This document shows positions 53,076 through 61,138 of a stretch of 64,000 bases of DNA, piece by piece. The notes below the pieces were generated by a model. That model worked only from the letters and a program-made list of their open reading frames with translations, was not told the DNA's origin and searched no databases. The stretch's first letter is position 1. Each line of letters starts with the position of its first letter. This stretch comes from JAVVHE01 sp032249695 (GTDB taxonomy: Bacteria > Pseudomonadota > Alphaproteobacteria > Sphingomonadales > Sphingomonadaceae): positions 1-64,000 of the forward strand of contig JAVVHE010000009.1 in the NCBI GenBank assembly GCA_032249695.1. The letters are read 5' to 3'. The position numbers and the translations under genes were made by a program.

Positions 53076-53117
53076 CGGCGCGTTCGGCGTGCGGCGGCGG
53101 CCGAGCGACGGCGCGTT
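53058..53117. repeat. 27-bp tandem duplication with 33-bp period
   Basis: GCGGCGGCGGCCGAGTGACG... at 53058-53084 recurs at 53091-53117 with one difference: the stop codon context GAGTGAC becomes GAGCGAC. It is a recent-looking partial duplication of the VTT gene end. No function suggested. Confidence 0.7.
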
Positions 53118-53176
53118 AGCCCAACTTTACCGGGCGTTAGGCCCGACGCGCGGGCAGGCTTAGGAACGCGGCGCTC

Positions 53177-54685
53177 ATGGTCGCCCACGTCGCAACCGTC
53201 GCCTATCTCGGCATGGAGGCGCGCCCCGTCGACGTGCAGGTGCAGATCGCTGGCGGCAACCCGGCGTTCTCGGTCGTCGGGCTGGGCGACAAGGCGGTCA
53301 GTGAATCGCGCGACCGGGTGCGCAGCGCGCTCGCATCGCTGGGGCTGGCGCTGCCGCCAAAGCGCATCACGGTCAACCTGAGCCCAGCGGACCTGCCCAA
53401 GGAGGGGTCGCACTACGACCTGCCGATCGCGCTCGGCCTGCTCGCGGCGCTGGGCATCGTCGATCAGGAGGTGCTGGGCGCCTATGTCGTGGTCGGAGAG
53501 CTTGGCCTCGACAGCACGATCGCGCCCGTTCCCGGCGTGCTGCTCGCAGCGCTTCACGCCGCCGAGCGCGAGCGCGGGCTGATCTGCCCCGACTCGCAGG
53601 GCGGGGAAGCGGCTTGGGCGGGGGCGATCGACGTGGTGGCAGCGCCCGCGCTCGTGCCGCTGCTCAATCATCTCAAAGGCACGCAGCAGCTGCCCGTGCC
53701 GACCCGATCGGTCGCCGACGGGCGTGCCGACGGTCCCGACCTCGCCGAGGTGAAGGGGCAGGAGGCTGCCAAGCGCGCGCTGGAGATCGCGGCGGCCGGC
53801 GGGCACAATCTGCTGATGGTCGGCCCGCCCGGCGCGGGGAAATCGATGCTCGCGAAGACGCTGCCGGGCATCCTCCCAGATCTCGGCCCGCGCGAGGCGC
53901 TGGAGGTGTCGATGGTCGCCTCGATGGCTGGCAAGCTCGACGGCGGCCGCCTGATCCGCGCGCGGCCGTTCCGCGATCCGCATCATTCGGCGTCGATGCC
54001 CGCGCTGGTCGGCGGCGGTGCCAAGGCCAAGCCGGGCGAGGTTAGCCTCGCGCATCTGGGCGTGCTGTTCCTTGACGAGCTGGCCGAGTTCAACCGCGTC
54101 GTGCTGGATGCGCTGCGCCAGCCTCTGGAAACGGGCGAGGTCACCGTCGCTCGCGCGGCGGCGCACATGACCTACCCGGCGCGCGTGCAGCTGATCGCTG
54201 CGATGAACCCCTGCCGCTGTGGCTGGCTTTCCGACCCCGCCCGCGCCTGCAGCCGCGCGCCGCGCTGCGCGGGCGACTATCAGAGCCGCCTCTCCGGCCC
54301 GCTCCTCGACCGCATCGACCTGCATCTGGAGGTGGAGCCCGTCGCCGCATCCGACCTCGCCCGCGCACCCTCCGGCGAGCCGTCCGCCGCGGTGCGCGCG
54401 CGGGTCATAGCGGCGCGCGCGGTGCAGGCGCGCCGCTATGAAGGCGTCGGCGGCCGCACCAATGCCGAGGCCGACGGCCGCCTGCTGGAGCATGTCGCAG
54501 CGCCCGACGAGCCGGGGCGGAAGCTGCTGGTCGACGCCGCCGAGAAATTGCGCCTGTCCGCGCGCAGCTATCACCGCACGCTGAAGGTTGCCCGCACGCT
54601 CGCCGACCTCGTCGGCGCGGAGAGGGTGACGCGCGTCCACATCGCCGAGGCGCTGAGCTACCGGCGGCGCGAGCCGGTCAACTAG
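53177..54685 (+). CDS. comM: ComM/YifB-family Mg-chelatase-like ATPase
   Basis: A 502-residue AAA+ ATPase. An N-terminal Lon-like domain (VGLGDKAVSESRDRVRSAL) and a ChlI domain with Walker A GPPGAGKSM, LFLDELAEF and sensor AAMNPCRCG precede a zinc-like CxxC...C...C region and a C-terminal helical domain. ComM homologues drive branch migration in natural transformation as hexameric DNA helicases. Full-length. Confidence 0.92.
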   Translation: MVAHVATVAYLGMEARPVDVQVQIAGGNPAFSVVGLGDKAVSESRDRVRSALASLGLALPPKRITVNLSPADLPKEGSHYDLPIALGLLAALGIVDQEVLGAYVVVGELGLDSTIAPVPGVLLAALHAAERERGLICPDSQGGEAAWAGAIDVVAAPALVPLLNHLKGTQQLPVPTRSVADGRADGPDLAEVKGQEAAKRALEIAAAGGHNLLMVGPPGAGKSMLAKTLPGILPDLGPREALEVSMVASMAGKLDGGRLIRARPFRDPHHSASMPALVGGGAKAKPGEVSLAHLGVLFLDELAEFNRVVLDALRQPLETGEVTVARAAAHMTYPARVQLIAAMNPCRCGWLSDPARACSRAPRCAGDYQSRLSGPLLDRIDLHLEVEPVAASDLARAPSGEPSAAVRARVIAARAVQARRYEGVGGRTNAEADGRLLEHVAAPDEPGRKLLVDAAEKLRLSARSYHRTLKVARTLADLVGAERVTRVHIAEALSYRRREPVN

Positions 54686-54735
54686 GAGCGCGGTTGCCTC
54701 CGCCACACCGCGCCCGCTACAGCGCGGGCATGCGT

Positions 54736-54810
54736 GGGCGGTTAGCTCAGCGGTAGAGCGGCTCGTTTACACCGAGCGGGTCGGAGGTTCGATCCCTTCA
54801 CCGCCCACCA
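54736..54810 (+). tRNA. tRNA-Val(TAC)
   Basis: A 75-nt cloverleaf: acceptor GGGCGGT pairs with ACCGCCC, anticodon loop GTTTACAC gives anticodon TAC, T loop GGTTCGATCCC, CCA encoded at 54808-54810. It lies between comM and alaS. Confidence 0.97.
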
Positions 54811-54846
54811 CTCCGCCCGCTTCCGCTGCAGCGCAGCGCGGTTTAC

Positions 54847-57624
54847 ATGGGTGGCGTGATCTCATCGAACGACATCCGCCGCTCATTCCTTGAGCATTTC
54901 GCCGCCCACGGCCACACCGTTGTGCCGTCGGCGCCGCTGGTGCCGCTGGGCGACCCCAGCCTCATGTTCGTGAACGCTGGCATGGTGCCGTTCAAGAACG
55001 TGTTCACCGGGCTGGAGAGCCGTCCCTACAGTACCGCGGCCAGCAGCCAGAAATGCGTGCGCGCCGGCGGCAAGCATAACGACCTTGATAACGTTGGCTA
55101 TACCGCACGACATCTGACGTTCTTAGAGATGCTGGGTAATTTCAGCTTTGGCGACTATTTCAAGGAACAGGCGATCACGCTGGCGTGGGACCTGGTGACA
55201 CGCGGGTGGGGGCTACCCAAGGATCGCCTCAGCGTCACCGTCTATCACACAGACGATCAGGCTTGGGCCTTGTGGAAGCGTATCGCGGGCCTGCCCGACG
55301 AGCGGATCATCCGTATCGCTACCAAGGATAATTTCTGGGCGATGGGCGCCGACGGTCCATGCGGCCCCTGCAGCGAGATTTTCTACGATTATGGTCCGGG
55401 CGTCGCCGGTGGTCCGCCGGGATCGCCCGATGAGGACGGCGACCGCTTCGTCGAGATCTGGAACCTCGTCTTCATGCAGTATCTGCAGCAAGCCGACCAG
55501 ATCGTCGGCGACCTGCCTAGGCCCTCGATCGACACCGGCATGGGGCTGGAGCGTGCCGCGGCGGTGTTGCAGGGCGTGCAGAGCGTATTTGATACCGACA
55601 TCTTCCGGCTGCTGACAGACCAGTCCGTCGCGCTCACCGGCCGCGCGGTGCACAGTGGGGCGGCGGCCAGCCACCGCGTCATCGCCGACCACCTGCGCTC
55701 CTCGGCGATGCTGATCGCCGACGGCGTGCTGCCGTCGAACGAGGGGCGTGGCTATGTGCTGCGGCGGATCATGCGCCGCGCAATGCGCCATGCGCAGCTG
55801 CTGGGCGCCAGGGAGCCGCTGATGTGGCGACTTGTCCCCGCGCTCAGCGGCGCGATGGGGAGCGCCTACCCCGATCTCGTCCGCGCGCAGCCGCTGATCG
55901 AGGAAACGTTGAAGCTGGAGGAGACGCGCTTCCGCCAGACGCTCGATCGCGGGCTGAAGCTGCTGGACGAAGCGACTGCGGGGCTGACGGCGGGCGACAC
56001 GCTGCCCGGCGCGGTCGCGTTCAAGCTCTATGACACCTACGGTTTCCCCTATGACCTGACCGAGGACGCGCTCCGCGGGCAGGGGCTCCGCGTCGATCGC
56101 GCCGGATTCGATGTGGCGATGGCCGAGCAGAAGCGTGCGGCCCGGGCCGCGTGGACCGGCAGCGGCGACTCCAAGGACGCAGCGATCTGGTTCGATCTCG
56201 TCGACCGAACCGGCGCGACCGAGTTCGTTGGTTACACCGCCGACCATGCGACTGCCCGGGTCGTCGCGCTCGTCACGGACGGCCGCGAGGTGGCTGCCGC
56301 GACGGGAGAGGTGACGGTGCTGGTCAACCAGACGCCGTTCTACGCCGAGAGCGGCGGGCAGGTGGGCGATGCCGGCGTAATTCTGGGCGACCGCTTCCGC
56401 GCTGAGGTGACCGATACCACGAAGGCGCTCGGCCGCCTGTTCCTGCACCACGCGCGCGTGGAGGGGGAGGTGCGCGTCGGCGACGAGGTGCGGCTGGAGA
56501 TCGACACCGCGCGCCGCGCGGCTGTCCGCGCGAACCACAGCGCCACTCACCTGCTGCACGCGGCGCTGCGCCATCGGCTGGGCGGCCATGTGACGCAGAA
56601 AGGGTCGCTCGTCGCGCCCGATCGGCTGCGCTTCGATTTCAGCCATCCGCGCGCGCTGAGCGCCGATGACCTCGCCGCGGTCGAGGCCGAAGTGAACCGG
56701 CATATCCGCGACAACGACATGGTAACGACGCGCCTGATGACGCCCGATCAGGCGATCGCTGAGGGAGCGATGGCGCTGTTCGGCGAGAAATATGGTGACG
56801 AGGTGCGGGTCCTGTCGATGGGGCGCGCGAGCCGTGGCCCCGGCCGCGACGGAGGGATGCTGGCCACGTCCGGGGCGCCCGGTGAGAGTGCCGGACCGGC
56901 TGTCGGCCTCACCGCCGCGGCGGGCGGCGGCTCTCAGTCAGATGGTGAAGCCGGCGCTTGGTCCGTCGAGCTTTGCGGCGGCACGCACGTGCGCGCGCTG
57001 GGCGACATCGCGCTGTTCAAGATCGTGAGCGAAACGGCCGTGTCGGCGGGCGTGCGGCGCATCGAGGCGCTGACCGGCGAGGCTGCACGCCGCTGGCTGC
57101 TCGCGCGCGATGCGGCGCTGTCGGCTGCGGCCGCCGAGTTGCGCACACGCCCAGAGGACGTGCCCGCGCGCGTGGCGGCGCTCGTTGACACCGCCCGACG
57201 GCTGGAGCGCGAGCTTGCCGAGGCGAGGCGCGCGCTGGCGCTTGGCGGCGGGGCTGCTGGAGACAACGGCCCGGCCCCGGAAGCGATTGCAGGCACCGCT
57301 TTCCTTGGGCAGGTCGTCGAAGGTCTCGATCCCAAGGCGCTGCGCGGCGTGATCGACGACGCCAAGAAGCGGCTCGGTTCGGGCGTCGCAGCGGTCGTTG
57401 CCGTAAACGATGGCCGCGCGAGCATCGCGGTTGGCATCACCGATGACCTCGCCGGGCGGCTCTCGGCGGTCGATCTGGTGCGCGCGGGCGTCGCGGCGCT
57501 TGGCGGGCAGGGCGGCGGCGGGCGGCCCGACATGGCGCAGGGCGGCGGACCTGATGGCGCTAAGGCCGCCGACGCGATCGCGTCGGTGCGCCAGGCGCTC
57601 GCTGCATCGGCGGTGGCTGCCTAA
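54847..57624 (+). CDS. alaS: alanyl-tRNA synthetase with editing-domain insertion
   Basis: A 925-residue class II synthetase. The catalytic motifs (FVNAGMVPFKNVF; GPCGPCSEIFYDYGP), editing site HSATHLLHAALRH with H564 and H568, and CGGTH with C710 and H714 are present, then the C-Ala domain. Between VRVLSMG (about 656) and SVELCGG (707) there is an insertion of roughly 35-40 low-complexity residues (RGPGRDGGMLATSG...AAAGGGSQSDGEAG) that most AlaRS lack. It sits next to the zinc ligands but keeps them. GTG/ATG choice is clear: ATG 54847. Confidence 0.95.
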   Translation: MGGVISSNDIRRSFLEHFAAHGHTVVPSAPLVPLGDPSLMFVNAGMVPFKNVFTGLESRPYSTAASSQKCVRAGGKHNDLDNVGYTARHLTFLEMLGNFSFGDYFKEQAITLAWDLVTRGWGLPKDRLSVTVYHTDDQAWALWKRIAGLPDERIIRIATKDNFWAMGADGPCGPCSEIFYDYGPGVAGGPPGSPDEDGDRFVEIWNLVFMQYLQQADQIVGDLPRPSIDTGMGLERAAAVLQGVQSVFDTDIFRLLTDQSVALTGRAVHSGAAASHRVIADHLRSSAMLIADGVLPSNEGRGYVLRRIMRRAMRHAQLLGAREPLMWRLVPALSGAMGSAYPDLVRAQPLIEETLKLEETRFRQTLDRGLKLLDEATAGLTAGDTLPGAVAFKLYDTYGFPYDLTEDALRGQGLRVDRAGFDVAMAEQKRAARAAWTGSGDSKDAAIWFDLVDRTGATEFVGYTADHATARVVALVTDGREVAAATGEVTVLVNQTPFYAESGGQVGDAGVILGDRFRAEVTDTTKALGRLFLHHARVEGEVRVGDEVRLEIDTARRAAVRANHSATHLLHAALRHRLGGHVTQKGSLVAPDRLRFDFSHPRALSADDLAAVEAEVNRHIRDNDMVTTRLMTPDQAIAEGAMALFGEKYGDEVRVLSMGRASRGPGRDGGMLATSGAPGESAGPAVGLTAAAGGGSQSDGEAGAWSVELCGGTHVRALGDIALFKIVSETAVSAGVRRIEALTGEAARRWLLARDAALSAAAAELRTRPEDVPARVAALVDTARRLERELAEARRALALGGGAAGDNGPAPEAIAGTAFLGQVVEGLDPKALRGVIDDAKKRLGSGVAAVVAVNDGRASIAVGITDDLAGRLSAVDLVRAGVAALGGQGGGGRPDMAQGGGPDGAKAADAIASVRQALAASAVAA

Positions 57625-57634
57625 GGAGCCTGCG

Positions 57635-57817
57635 ATGAAGTTCGGTGCCCGCAGCCTGTTCGAAGGCACCGTCGCCGAGGTCGCTCCGGGCGTGGTCGAC
57701 GCGACCGTCATGGTGGAGATCGACGGCGGCAACGTCGTCACCTCGTCGATCACCAATGAGGCGGTCGCCGAGCGGGCGCCGAAGCAGGGCGGCCGCGTGA
57801 CCGCGGTCATCAAGTGA
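57635..57817 (+). CDS. molbindin (Mop/TOBE) protein, prematurely stopped
   Basis: A 60-residue Mop-type molybdate-binding protein: MKFGARSLFEGTVAEVAPG, MVEIDGGNVVTSSITNEAV and RVTAVIK. Families continue with a last strand ASDVxIG. Here a TGA follows at 57815-57817, and beyond it the same frame reads SDVLIGKLPALAM to a TAG at 57857-57859. A single substitution such as TCA to TGA would explain this. The last strand is probably missing from the product. AAGGAG precedes the ATG, 10 bp after alaS. Functionally it would fit with the molybdenum hydroxylase at 39 kb. Confidence 0.75.
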   Translation: MKFGARSLFEGTVAEVAPGVVDATVMVEIDGGNVVTSSITNEAVAERAPKQGGRVTAVIK

Positions 57818-58033
57818 AGCGACGTGCTGATCGGCAAGTTGCCCGCCCTTGCGATGTAGGATGTCCGCGCCGAGATTGCGCGCCCGGCTGGGCGCGTTGG
57901 ACGCGCGCGCTCCTTCGTCTTCGTGTTGTTCACCGTGTCGCAGTCGATGGTCTTCCGATCCTTGCGACGTTTGTGACCTCTGCGACGATCGCGACCTTTG
58001 TAAGGTTGTTACCAGAGCCGGAGGAGCAGCGCG

Positions 58034-59503
58034 GTGAGTGACCAAATTCTGATCGGCGGCGGGCTTGGCGGGCCGAGCAGCCTGGTGCTGAAGCGCGCCA
58101 ACCGCCACGGGCTGATCGCGGGCGCCACCGGCACCGGCAAGACCGTGACGTTGCAGCGGCTGGCCGAAGCGTTCAGCCGCGAGGGCGTGCCGGTCTTCGC
58201 AGCCGACGTGAAAGGCGACCTCTCGGGCATCGCCATGCCTGGCTCGCCGCTAGCGAAGACGCACGACGCCTTCACCAGGCGCGCTGCCGAGGTGCGCCTG
58301 ACCCCTTACGTCTACGAGGGGATGCCGGTCGTTTTTTGGGATCTGTTCGGCGAGGCCGGGCACCCGATCCGCGCGACGATCAGCGAGGTAGGGCCGCTGC
58401 TGCTGGCGCGGCTGCTGAACCTCAATGATGTGCAGGAAGGCGTGTTGAATGTCGTCTTCAAGCTCGCCGACGACGAGGGGCTGCTGCTGCTGGACCTCAA
58501 GGATCTGCGCGCGATGCTGGCGCACGTCGCCGAGCGCGCGTCCGAGCTGACGGTGCAGTATGGCAACGTCTCCAAGCAGTCGATCGGCGCGATCCAGCGC
58601 CAGCTGCTGACGCTGGAGGCGCAGGGCGCCGAGCGTTTCTTCGGTGAGCCTGCGCTGAAGATCGCCGACTTCATGGTTGTCGACGATCAGGGTCGCGGCC
58701 AAGTCAATGTGTTTTCAGCCGAGAAGCTGATGGCATCCCCACGCCTCTACGCCACCTTCCTGATGTGGCTGGTGAGCGAGCTATTCGAAGAGCTTCCCGA
58801 AGTCGGCGACCCCGACAAGCCCAAGCTGGTGTTCTTCTTCGACGAGGCCCACCTGCTGTTCGACGATGCGCCCAGGGCGCTGCTTGAGAAGATCGAGCGC
58901 GTGGTGCGGCTGATCCGATCGAAGGGTGTCGGTGTCTATTTCGTTACGCAGAATCCGATCGACATCCCCGACACGGTCGCAGCGCAACTGGGCAACCGTG
59001 TGCAGCACGCGCTGCGGGCCTTCACGCCCAAGGATGCAGAAGCGGTGCGCAAGGCCGCACAGACCTTCCGGCCGAACCCGGCGATCGATGTCGAAAGCGC
59101 GATTACGCAGTTGAAGGTGGGCGAGGCGCTCGTCTCGGTGCTCGACGCCGAGGGCGCGCCGACGCCGGTCGATATTGTAAAGGTCGCGCCGCCGACAAGC
59201 CGCGTAGGGCCGCTCGGCCCGGACGAACGGGCCGCCATCACTGCGGCCGACCCCATCGGCGACCGCTACAAGCAGCTTCTAGACCGCCAATCGGCCTATG
59301 AAGTGCTAGCCGGCAAGGCGGCTGCTGCTGCGGCGGCTTCGGCGCAGGCTGCGCCCGCGGCAGCGCAGCGCGAGAAGCCGACGATCGCCGAGCAGGTCTT
59401 TACGTCCGCGGCGCGCGCCATGGCGACCTCGGCGGGGCGGCAGATCGCCAATCAGGTCGGCAGGTCGCTGCTGCGCGGCATCTTGGGATCGCTGACGCGT
59501 TGA
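58034..59503 (+). CDS. HerA-like DUF853 ATPase/helicase
   Basis: A 489-residue P-loop ATPase of the HerA/FtsK superfamily (DUF853). Walker A GATGTGKTVTLQRLAE is at about 28-44, Walker B FFFDEAHLLFDDA near 275, and a conserved VTQNPIDIPDTVAAQLGNRVQ follows. Biological role not established; it acts as a DNA translocase or helicase in related proteins. Starts with GTG at 58034. The C-terminal region is Ala-rich. Confidence 0.88.
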   Translation: MSDQILIGGGLGGPSSLVLKRANRHGLIAGATGTGKTVTLQRLAEAFSREGVPVFAADVKGDLSGIAMPGSPLAKTHDAFTRRAAEVRLTPYVYEGMPVVFWDLFGEAGHPIRATISEVGPLLLARLLNLNDVQEGVLNVVFKLADDEGLLLLDLKDLRAMLAHVAERASELTVQYGNVSKQSIGAIQRQLLTLEAQGAERFFGEPALKIADFMVVDDQGRGQVNVFSAEKLMASPRLYATFLMWLVSELFEELPEVGDPDKPKLVFFFDEAHLLFDDAPRALLEKIERVVRLIRSKGVGVYFVTQNPIDIPDTVAAQLGNRVQHALRAFTPKDAEAVRKAAQTFRPNPAIDVESAITQLKVGEALVSVLDAEGAPTPVDIVKVAPPTSRVGPLGPDERAAITAADPIGDRYKQLLDRQSAYEVLAGKAAAAAAASAQAAPAAAQREKPTIAEQVFTSAARAMATSAGRQIANQVGRSLLRGILGSLTR

Positions 59504-59517
59504 TCGGAGCCGCAATT

Positions 59518-59551
59518 GCGGGTGGGCGCGAACGGTGCCGCGCCCACCCGC
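59518..59551. terminator. strong bidirectional hairpin
   Basis: A perfect 13-bp inverted repeat (GCGGGTGGGCGCG at 59518-59530, CGCGCCCACCCGC at 59539-59551) with an 8-nt loop, placed between the convergent stops of the HerA-like and choice-of-anchor genes. No T-run, but position and stability favour a shared terminator. Confidence 0.75.
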
Positions 59552-59565
59552 TGCGGACACCGCGC

Positions 59566-60735
59566 TTAGGCGGCGCGTCGGCGCCGCGCGGCGATCAGTC
59601 CGGCAGCACCCAGGCCGAGCAGCGCTGTGGCTGCCGGGGTCGGCGTCCGTCCCGGTGTGATATTCCCGGTCGGCAGCCCGCTCAGGTCACCGCGGAAGCC
59701 GTAGTTGTTGGCGTTACCCGGGCGGCCGCTGGTCCAGTGCAGCTCGGCGCCCTGCGTCAGACTGTTGAAGAAGAACGAGCCCGTCAGGTTATCGCGCTGG
59801 TTGATCGTGGCGAGCGGGGCGAGGATGCTGCCGAACCACTGACCGTTGAAGTTCAGCGTGGTCGCCTCCGGGAAGACGAAGATCACGCGAGTCTCGTCGA
59901 CATTGCCATTCAGCGTCGGCAGCGTATTGCCGGTGTTCCCCGAAACGATGACGAACGTGGCATCGTTGCTGCCGTTACCGATGCCAATAAGGTTTTGATT
60001 GGTGGCGAAGTTCGCAAGCGTCGTGGTGATGACGCCGTAGTTCTTGCCGTTGACCCTGTAGGCAGTGTTCGCAGTAAAGTTCAGGTTCTGCGTCCCGCCC
60101 GGAAGCGCCTGCGCGTTGACGCCCTGCGTGCCCGGCAGCGAGGCAAGGAAGGTGGTCAGGTTCAGCAAGGGCTGGCCGATGGCGCTGTTAAAGTCGCCGA
60201 ACGGGAACACCGACGTCGCGGGCAGGCCGGTCCGGATGTTCTGCGCGGGCGTGTTCTGCACCTGCCCTGCAAAGCTCGCCGCGGCGGTGCGAACGAACCT
60301 GGCGTTCGAGATTTGCGAGCCAGCACCGTTGCCGACAACGTTCACATCGACCGCATTGTTGAGGTTCTGAAATGTGCCGTTGGTATTGCCGCCGATAAAG
60401 ATATTACCGCTGCCATTCTGCGGGTTAATGCCGCCAGACACATTGCCAAACACATTCGCGACGCCATAGGTCTTGCCGCCGACGACCGGAGCATAGACCG
60501 TGCCATTATTGTTGAAACCCACGTTGCGCGGACCACCCGCGTTGAAGTTGCCACCGATCGCGATCGGACCTTCGGTCTCGTTATTGGCGTTGAGGTTGGC
60601 GCGGGTGACGAGGTTAAACTGGCTGAGAATCGCCTGTGCCGCAGCCGCGTCCGCGGCCGAGAGTGTGGCGGCCTCGGCGCCGGCCGAACTCAGCAGTGCG
60701 GTAGAAAGGAGCAGTGCTTTGATGAGAGACGTCAT
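59566..60735 (-). CDS. choice-of-anchor A family PEP-CTERM surface protein
   Basis: A 389-residue exported protein. A signal peptide (LIKALLLSTALLSSAGAEA) leads into a choice-of-anchor A domain (AAAAQAILSQFNLVTRANLN, GPIAIGGNFNAGG, GNIFIGGNTNGTFQN), Asn/Gly-rich and likely beta-helical. GQWFGSILAPLATINQRDN and GSFFFNSLTQGAELH are typical of the domain end. It finishes with a PEP-CTERM-type tail TPTPAATALLGLGAAGLIAA plus Arg cluster RRRR. It is the second such protein in the window and probably shares export with the EPS/biofilm machinery. ATG at 60735 chosen at the signal peptide. Confidence 0.92.
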   Translation of the reverse strand: MTSLIKALLLSTALLSSAGAEAATLSAADAAAAQAILSQFNLVTRANLNANNETEGPIAIGGNFNAGGPRNVGFNNNGTVYAPVVGGKTYGVANVFGNVSGGINPQNGSGNIFIGGNTNGTFQNLNNAVDVNVVGNGAGSQISNARFVRTAAASFAGQVQNTPAQNIRTGLPATSVFPFGDFNSAIGQPLLNLTTFLASLPGTQGVNAQALPGGTQNLNFTANTAYRVNGKNYGVITTTLANFATNQNLIGIGNGSNDATFVIVSGNTGNTLPTLNGNVDETRVIFVFPEATTLNFNGQWFGSILAPLATINQRDNLTGSFFFNSLTQGAELHWTSGRPGNANNYGFRGDLSGLPTGNITPGRTPTPAATALLGLGAAGLIAARRRRAA

Positions 60736-61138
60736 GGCTTGACCTTCTGTTGACGCAATAAACACTTACCCGGCGTACCGGATTAGCAGGCTTGTAGTTG
60801 GTTGCGGGCGTCGGACCGCGCGGCCGCGACTGCGCAGTACGATGGCAGCGGTCAGCGCTCGCGCCCGTGCGCCGGACGCGCACAGCGCGACTGCGGCACC
60901 CAGTTGTAAGCCCCGTGTCATTGCTACCCACCCTGTTTCGACCCGCCCGGACGCCCCGAAGCGTGAACAGGCGTTACTCGTTCCGGGGCTGACCGTCAAC
61001 AAGGTTAACTTGGTGCGGCAGAACGAACCGGACACACGTTTGACGACCGGAGCAGACTGGAGTGCGTAGGGCTTGTCGGCTCCCGCGACGGGCAAGGTCG
61101 CTCAAGCTTCGTCAGCTATGGAGATCTGGTGGACGGGA
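60736..61138. other. intergenic region upstream of the choice-of-anchor gene
   Basis: About 400 bp without a convincing gene. It should hold the promoter of the choice-of-anchor A gene (minus strand); the 61000 area has GTTAACTT-like AT-richer sequence. Short frames on both strands are Arg/Ala shadows. No RNA gene or repeat was recognised. Confidence 0.4.

Noticed and set aside
19611..57859. Recoding of TGA to an amino acid as a common cause of the interrupted genes
   Set aside because: TGA is the normal stop of many intact genes here (for example hslV and the sulfotransferase), tryptophan is coded by TGG throughout, and the interrupted genes also carry frameshifts, so plain decay is the simpler explanation.
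57860..58033. Cysteine-rich frame with repeated CD pairs before the HerA-like gene
   Set aside because: It arises from repeats of GCGACC/TGCGAC in the DNA, has no start with ribosome-binding site of its own, and looks like low-complexity intergenic sequence.
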